Of a DNA stretch of 8,095 nt, positions 5,396 to 8,095 are shown piece by piece. Numbering within the stretch: position 1 is the first letter of the stretch; the number at the start of each line of letters is the position of its first letter. The notes below the pieces were generated by a model. The model had not been told where the DNA came from. It was given only the letters and a program-made list of their open reading frames with translations, and made no database searches. A program made the position numbers and the translations under genes. The stretch is from contig CATKXA010000042.1 in assembly GCA_949840475.1 (NCBI GenBank), positions 1-8,095 of the forward strand, read 5' to 3'. The stretch comes from an uncultured Thermoanaerobacterales bacterium (lineage in GTDB: Bacteria; Bacillota; Clostridia; Christensenellales; UBA1242).

Positions 5396-5446
5396 TCCGG
5401 TCCCCAGCGTGAGAGGCTGGTGTCCTAACCGCTAGACTATGATGGC
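5372..5446 (-). tRNA. tRNA-Glu (anticodon CUC)
   Basis: The 75-base gene folds into a complete cloverleaf. The acceptor GCCATCA pairs with TGGTGGT (one G-U at the first pair and one internal). The D-arm is GTC/GAC, the anticodon stem CCAGC/GCTGG has loop CTCTCAC (anticodon CTC at 5413-5411), the variable region is four bases, and the T-stem CGGAG/CTCCG has loop TTCGATT. The discriminator is A, and CCA is encoded. CUC reads the GAG codon of glutamate. It has its own near-consensus promoter and a terminator. Its 3' end is duplicated at the end of the neighbouring structured RNA. Confidence 0.95.
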
Positions 5447-5466
5447 ATATCTTGCGGACAGGTTGG

Positions 5467-5495
5467 ATTATATCATGTAAAACGTTTTATGGCAA
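5467..5495 (-). promoter_or_regulatory. Promoter of tRNA-Glu
   Basis: TTGCCA (-35, 5490-5495, five of six consensus bases), a 17-base spacer and a perfect TATAAT (5467-5472) predict a start near 5460, about 14 bases before the tRNA. The spacer contains the perfect 12-base palindrome TAAAACGTTTTA (5478-5489), which could be a binding site or only chance. Confidence 0.85.
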
Positions 5496-5520
5496 TAGTT
5501 TTTTGTTAGTTTTTCAAATT

Positions 5521-5784
5521 TTACGTAACATTTTTATAACTATTTTTTCGTTTCTCTTCGTCCTCAGCATTTAATCTAATTCTAATTTCATCATGTTCTT
5601 TTTTTAAAGGATAACAAATATCAGCATATTTCTTTGCAAGAGCGTTCAGTTTTTTGTTCCACTTTGGTGCATAACAATCAAAACCTTTGCTATCGCTCAA
5701 AAGTTTTGCCTCTTTTGCATATCCACGCATAACCGAATCTATCTGCTCTTCAATATATCTTAATCTTTCTAAATCCCCTACCAT
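5521..5784 (-). CDS. Small charged helical protein of unknown function
   Basis: With the ATG at 5784 the product has 87 residues. It is highly charged and predicted helical: an N-terminal helix (LERLRYIEEQIDSVMRGYAKEAKL), a central GFDCYAPKW segment, then a long heptad-like helix (KKLNALAKKYADICYPLKKE onward) ending in an acidic/basic tail. No signal peptide, membrane segment or family motif is recognised. A TTG at 5805 could add seven residues and overlap the upstream gene by eight bases, but the AGAGGT five bases ahead of ATG 5784 favours the shorter form. It follows the 241-residue gene after a 13-base gap, so the two are probably co-transcribed and may be functionally linked. No clear terminator follows before the tRNA promoter. 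Confidence 0.7.
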   Translation of the reverse strand: MVGDLERLRYIEEQIDSVMRGYAKEAKLLSDSKGFDCYAPKWNKKLNALAKKYADICYPLKKEHDEIRIRLNAEDEEKRKNSYKNVT

Positions 5785-5788
5785 TATT

Positions 5789-5794
5789 ACCTCT
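5789..5794 (-). promoter_or_regulatory. Ribosome binding site that sets the start of the 87-residue protein
   Basis: AGAGGT on the minus strand lies just ahead of ATG 5784 (GAGG is five bases from the ATG). The alternative TTG start at 5805 has no comparable sequence at a useful distance, so the ATG is preferred. Confidence 0.65.
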
Positions 5795-5797
5795 TTT

Positions 5798-6523
5798 TTA
5801 TTCAAACTTTGATACTATATCTATTATTTCAACGAGCCTTCTCTCTATTTCTTTGTCTTTTCCATGACCCGCTTTAATTGCAAGTACAAAAGCTTTTATA
5901 TAAGCTACATGCTCATTTTTAATTGCTACAAACAAATTATTAATTATTTCAATCAACTCGCCCTTAGTAATAGAGCTCTTTTTTACTTTTTTTAAGCCTT
6001 GCACATACTCTTTTAAGTCTTTGCTCAAAAATGCCAATCTTGAAAGTAATTCTTTATTGGCATATAATGTATTAGCCTCTTGCCTTGCAAGTGGCACAAT
6101 TTTATTTTGTGACAATAGCTTATTAATTATTGCTTCTTTAAAGCCAATTATTAAATAATCACAAAATTCAGCATATGCCCCTGTTGTGTTTTCTGTCCTA
6201 GAAAAATATGTAGCAAGCAGTGTCGATGCTGAAATTCTTTTATCGTCTATTCTTGAAAGTATAGAAAAAACAAAGGCTATAAACCTGTGCTCCTCACTTG
6301 GTGCTTGCAGCTGATTGATTCTAGCAGTCGCCAATTTCCACTCGTTGTCAAAGTTGAAATTTATCATGCAGTTTTTGATAATAGAAAAAACTGTGTCATT
6401 GCTAGCGATGGCTTTAAGTACATCTCCAACTCTTTTATCAATCATTATAAACTTAGACCTTGCCATATTGTCGCAAGCATCTGTAAATGGTTTTATTTGG
6501 TTAATTAATTCTTCTTCTGTCAT
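5798..6523 (-). CDS. Cytoplasmic helical protein of unknown function, 241 residues
   Basis: The product appears all-helical and soluble, without signal peptide, membrane segments or Cys/His metal clusters. I recognise no domain. Its composition (repeated short amphipathic helices such as VGDVLKAIASNDTVFSIIKNCM, and a Lys-rich linker LKKVKKSSITKGELIEIIN around 180) would fit a scaffold or helical-repeat protein, but that is impression only. ATG 6523 has AGGG (6531-6534) seven bases upstream as ribosome binding site. It is the first gene of a two-gene unit with the 87-residue protein, is transcribed divergently from the DUF4364 gene, and has an extended -10 promoter at 6556-6584. Confidence 0.75.
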   Translation of the reverse strand: MTEEELINQIKPFTDACDNMARSKFIMIDKRVGDVLKAIASNDTVFSIIKNCMINFNFDNEWKLATARINQLQAPSEEHRFIAFVFSILSRIDDKRISASTLLATYFSRTENTTGAYAEFCDYLIIGFKEAIINKLLSQNKIVPLARQEANTLYANKELLSRLAFLSKDLKEYVQGLKKVKKSSITKGELIEIINNLFVAIKNEHVAYIKAFVLAIKAGHGKDKEIERRLVEIIDIVSKFE

Positions 6524-6555
6524 AAAAAAGCCCTAACTTGTTTAAATTTAAATAT

Positions 6556-6584
6556 ATTTTAGCAAAAAATATATAGTTAAACAA
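6556..6584 (-). promoter_or_regulatory. Promoter of the two-gene unknown operon
   Basis: The -10 TAAAAT (6556-6561) carries an extended TGC immediately upstream, with a 17-base spacer and a weak -35 TTGTTT (6579-6584). It lies about 30 bases ahead of ATG 6523. Two dyads at 6603-6636 are just upstream of its -35. Confidence 0.6.
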
Positions 6585-6602
6585 ACGATTTTTTAAGTTA
6601 AC

Positions 6603-6636
6603 TTTTACAAAGTTGTAAAATCCTACAAATTTTGTA
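6603..6636. promoter_or_regulatory. Two adjacent inverted repeats, candidate operator in a divergent promoter region
   Basis: TTTTACAA-AG-TTGTAAAA (6603-6620) is a perfect dyad, followed three bases later by a second perfect dyad, TACAAA-T-TTTGTA (6624-6636). Both share the half-sites TACAA and TTGTA, giving four half-sites in 34 bases. They lie between the divergent promoters of the DUF4364 gene and the unknown operon. A dimeric helix-turn-helix regulator is the natural ligand; the neighbouring winged-helix DUF4364 protein is a candidate. Confidence 0.55.
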
Positions 6637-6665
6637 TATAAACTATTTCTTTTTTTTTTACATAA

Positions 6666-6674
6666 TGCTATAAT
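6666..6674 (+). promoter_or_regulatory. Extended -10 promoter of the DUF4364 gene
   Basis: TGCTATAAT is a perfect extended -10 element. The -35 position (about 6646-6651, TTTCTT) is poor, as is usual for extended -10 promoters. The predicted start is near 6681, with a leader of about 20 bases that contains a modest GAGAG ribosome binding site (6691-6695). Confidence 0.75.
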
Positions 6675-6700
6675 AGACAAAAAACTAAAAGAGAGAAACA

Positions 6701-7231
6701 ATGGATATATCAAACAACACAACAATTAGCAAACTTGTTTTACTCTATGTTTTCGACAAAATGGAAATGCCTCTAACAGAGAACACTATCACTGATATGT
6801 GTTGTAACCGTAACGCATGGGTCAGCTATCTGACTTGTAAAGAGGTGCTTCTAGACCTAGTCGAAAATGGTTTTATTGTTATTTCAACAAATAGCTCAGG
6901 CGAACAATACTACACAATCACAACAGACGGAAGGTCTTGCCTATCTTACTTCTTTATGAAAATACCTGCAAGCTTAAGGGATGAAATCAATATATTCATA
7001 AGAGAAAACCGCCAAAGCTTTAGACGTAAACAAGAGTATTTCAGTGACTACTATAAAAATGCAGACGGTTCATATACCGTATTAATGAAAATAGTAGAAC
7101 CACTTGGTACTAAACTTGAACTTAAACTCAACGTTGCAAACAGAGGTATTGCTAAGGTTATATACAACAAATGGGAAGACCGTGCAAGCCAAGTATATGC
7201 ATCACTTTATGATATTTTAATTGACCAATAA
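6701..7231 (+). CDS. DUF4364 family winged-helix protein
   Basis: The 176-residue product matches my memory of DUF4364, a family mostly of Firmicutes. The N-terminal half (about 1-90) reads as a winged helix: SKLVLLYVFDKMEMPLTENT, then SYLTCKEVLLDLVENGFIVI, and the wing GEQYYTITTDGRSCLSYF. The C-terminal half (about 95-176) is alpha/beta with RENRQSFRRKQEYFSDYYK and a strand-rich region (GSYTVLMKIVEPLGTKLELKL), followed by a C-terminal helix (KWEDRASQVYASLYDIL). It is probably a transcription regulator, although its ligand and targets are unknown. It is the only complete plus-strand gene here, stands alone between the divergent promoter region and a strong terminator, and may bind the paired dyads upstream of its own promoter. 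Confidence 0.85.
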   Translation: MDISNNTTISKLVLLYVFDKMEMPLTENTITDMCCNRNAWVSYLTCKEVLLDLVENGFIVISTNSSGEQYYTITTDGRSCLSYFFMKIPASLRDEINIFIRENRQSFRRKQEYFSDYYKNADGSYTVLMKIVEPLGTKLELKLNVANRGIAKVIYNKWEDRASQVYASLYDILIDQ

Positions 7232-7257
7232 AAAAAGAGGGTGTTCCCCTCTTTTTT
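7231..7257. terminator. Bidirectional terminator between convergent genes
   Basis: A perfect 11-bp stem, AAAAAAGAGGG/CCCTCTTTTTT (7231-7241 with 7247-7257), encloses a 5-base loop. T runs on both strands allow it to end the DUF4364 transcript and the opposing propeller-like gene, whose stop is at 7264. Confidence 0.9.
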
Positions 7258-7263
7258 ATTTGA

Positions 7264-8095
7264 CTATTCTTTTACGCCAATAAATTCAGCTGCTTTTATT
7301 TCAGTATCTTCCTCTCCTAAATCTTTTGGAGTGTTGATATTTATTCTGTACATATATGTAACACTACTATCTGTATTAAAACCATAAATATAATCGCCAA
7401 GAATTTCTGCTGTCATTAGATTGCTAGCACTATTGATTTTAGTTGTTGATAGTTTAATTGGCGAAATTTCTTCGCTTTCGTCAGCACTGATTTTTACTTT
7501 GTATACCAAGCTATCTAGAAGATAAACAACAAAGTTGCCTTTGTCTGTATTTTTGAGCCCAATAAAAGTCACTTTATCGTTGCTATCAAATTCATTGCAA
7601 ATATCAATAGGCTCAAATTTTCCGTCTTTCCAAGATATTAATCTAATAGTTGAGTTATCATATACAACCGCACTTAAGTTGCCACTCTCGTCTTCAAAGA
7701 AAATAGTGTTTTCATAGTTGCCATAGCACACAACGTTGCTTTCACTAATAACAAGCTCTGTTGTTTCTGCAGTGATTTGCATTGCATAAACATGCGAGTC
7801 TACTGAATATAAAAGCTTGTCAGCCTTGATTGCAAGTAGTGAAACAGTAATACCAATATTACTATCGCCAGTATTGATTTGTTTTAAATCGCTACCGTCA
7901 GCACAAATTCTGTAAACTCTATTACCTCTTAGTACTGTTCCCTCTTGGTCATAGCTAAGTGTATAGAAAATATATTTGTCTGTAGTTCCCTCGCCAAAGT
8001 TCTCACTCATTACCGCAGAGGTAACTTTCTCTTTAACAAAGTTAACTTTAGTTTCCTTTTCAACCAAGATAGAAGTTAAAGTTTGAGCATTTTTT
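7264..8095 (-). CDS. C-terminal part of a propeller-like protein, DUF5050-like (runs off the right edge)
   Basis: The frame is open to the window edge, showing 276 residues; the apparent TTG start at 8067 is not needed because the codons upstream (KNAQTLTSI) continue in frame. The sequence is strand-rich with repeating blades of the type Y/F-x-hydrophobic, then a turn: DKYIFYTLSYDQ, NRVYRICADGSDLKQINTG, DKLLYSVDSHVYAMQI, NTIFFEDESGNLSAVVYD, NFVVYLLDSLVYKVKI and DYIYGFNTDSSVTYMYRINI. The RICADGSDLKQI block resembles the DGS-type blade motif of DUF5050 and other bacterial propellers. Such proteins are commonly extracellular or lipid-anchored, but the N-terminus is outside the window, so location is inferred. 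It converges on the DUF4364 gene and shares its terminator. Confidence 0.6.
   Translation of the reverse strand, partial: KNAQTLTSILVEKETKVNFVKEKVTSAVMSENFGEGTTDKYIFYTLSYDQEGTVLRGNRVYRICADGSDLKQINTGDSNIGITVSLLAIKADKLLYSVDSHVYAMQITAETTELVISESNVVCYGNYENTIFFEDESGNLSAVVYDNSTIRLISWKDGKFEPIDICNEFDSNDKVTFIGLKNTDKGNFVVYLLDSLVYKVKISADESEEISPIKLSTTKINSASNLMTAEILGDYIYGFNTDSSVTYMYRININTPKDLGEEDTEIKAAEFIGVKE

Noticed and set aside
6287..6536. Two 73-residue plus-strand frames
   Set aside because: Both are antisense shadows of the 241-residue gene.
6501..6725. 74-residue minus-strand frame across the divergent promoter region
   Set aside because: It overlaps the starts of two better-supported genes and their promoters, and has low-complexity Lys/Phe/Leu composition.
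7535..7717. 60-residue plus-strand frame
   Set aside because: It is an antisense shadow of the propeller-like gene.
7264..8067. A complete 267-residue protein starting at TTG 8067
   Set aside because: The frame stays open to the window edge, no ribosome binding site precedes the TTG, and blade-type repeats suggest a larger protein; it is treated as partial.

Overview
The window looks like a chromosomal segment of a low-GC Firmicute, most likely a member of the Clostridia and possibly an uncultured gut lineage. The evidence is AT-rich DNA, strong AGGAGG-type ribosome binding sites, sigma-A-like promoters, a holA/comEC pair, a DUF4364 winged-helix protein (a clostridial family as I remember it) and a tRNA-Glu with an encoded CCA end. 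The species cannot be named from this.

Layout, mostly minus strand and read right to left. At the right edge is a partial propeller-like extracytoplasmic protein (7264-8095, minus), convergent with a DUF4364 gene (6701-7231, plus); the two share a bidirectional terminator. A divergent promoter region with two TACAA/TTGTA dyads (6524-6700) separates the DUF4364 gene from a two-gene unit of unknown function (5521-6523). Next come a tRNA-Glu(CUC) with a strong promoter and terminator, and a 260-nt structured RNA. That RNA closes with an 18-bp helix whose 3' strand is the same sequence as the tRNA 3' end, followed by CCA. Then comes a compact RiPP cassette: a 38-residue Cys-containing precursor peptide with a near-consensus promoter and ribosome binding site, an attenuator hairpin, and a radical SAM/SPASM maturase. 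Last is a housekeeping run: comEC (no metallo-beta-lactamase domain), holA, a small membrane protein, and the start of a secreted protein that may be an M28 peptidase.

The two most interesting parts are adjacent. (1) The precursor/maturase pair at 3505-4904 is a self-contained peptide-modification system. Its DNA is visibly more AT-rich than comEC and holA, and no exporter or protease gene is beside it. (2) The structured RNA at 5081-5340 shares a 32-bp direct repeat with the tRNA-Glu 3' end and terminator start. It may be a known clostridial RNA class (raiA is one candidate I cannot test here), a tRNA-targeted small element, or a new class. All assignments come from reading the sequence; no database search was run.
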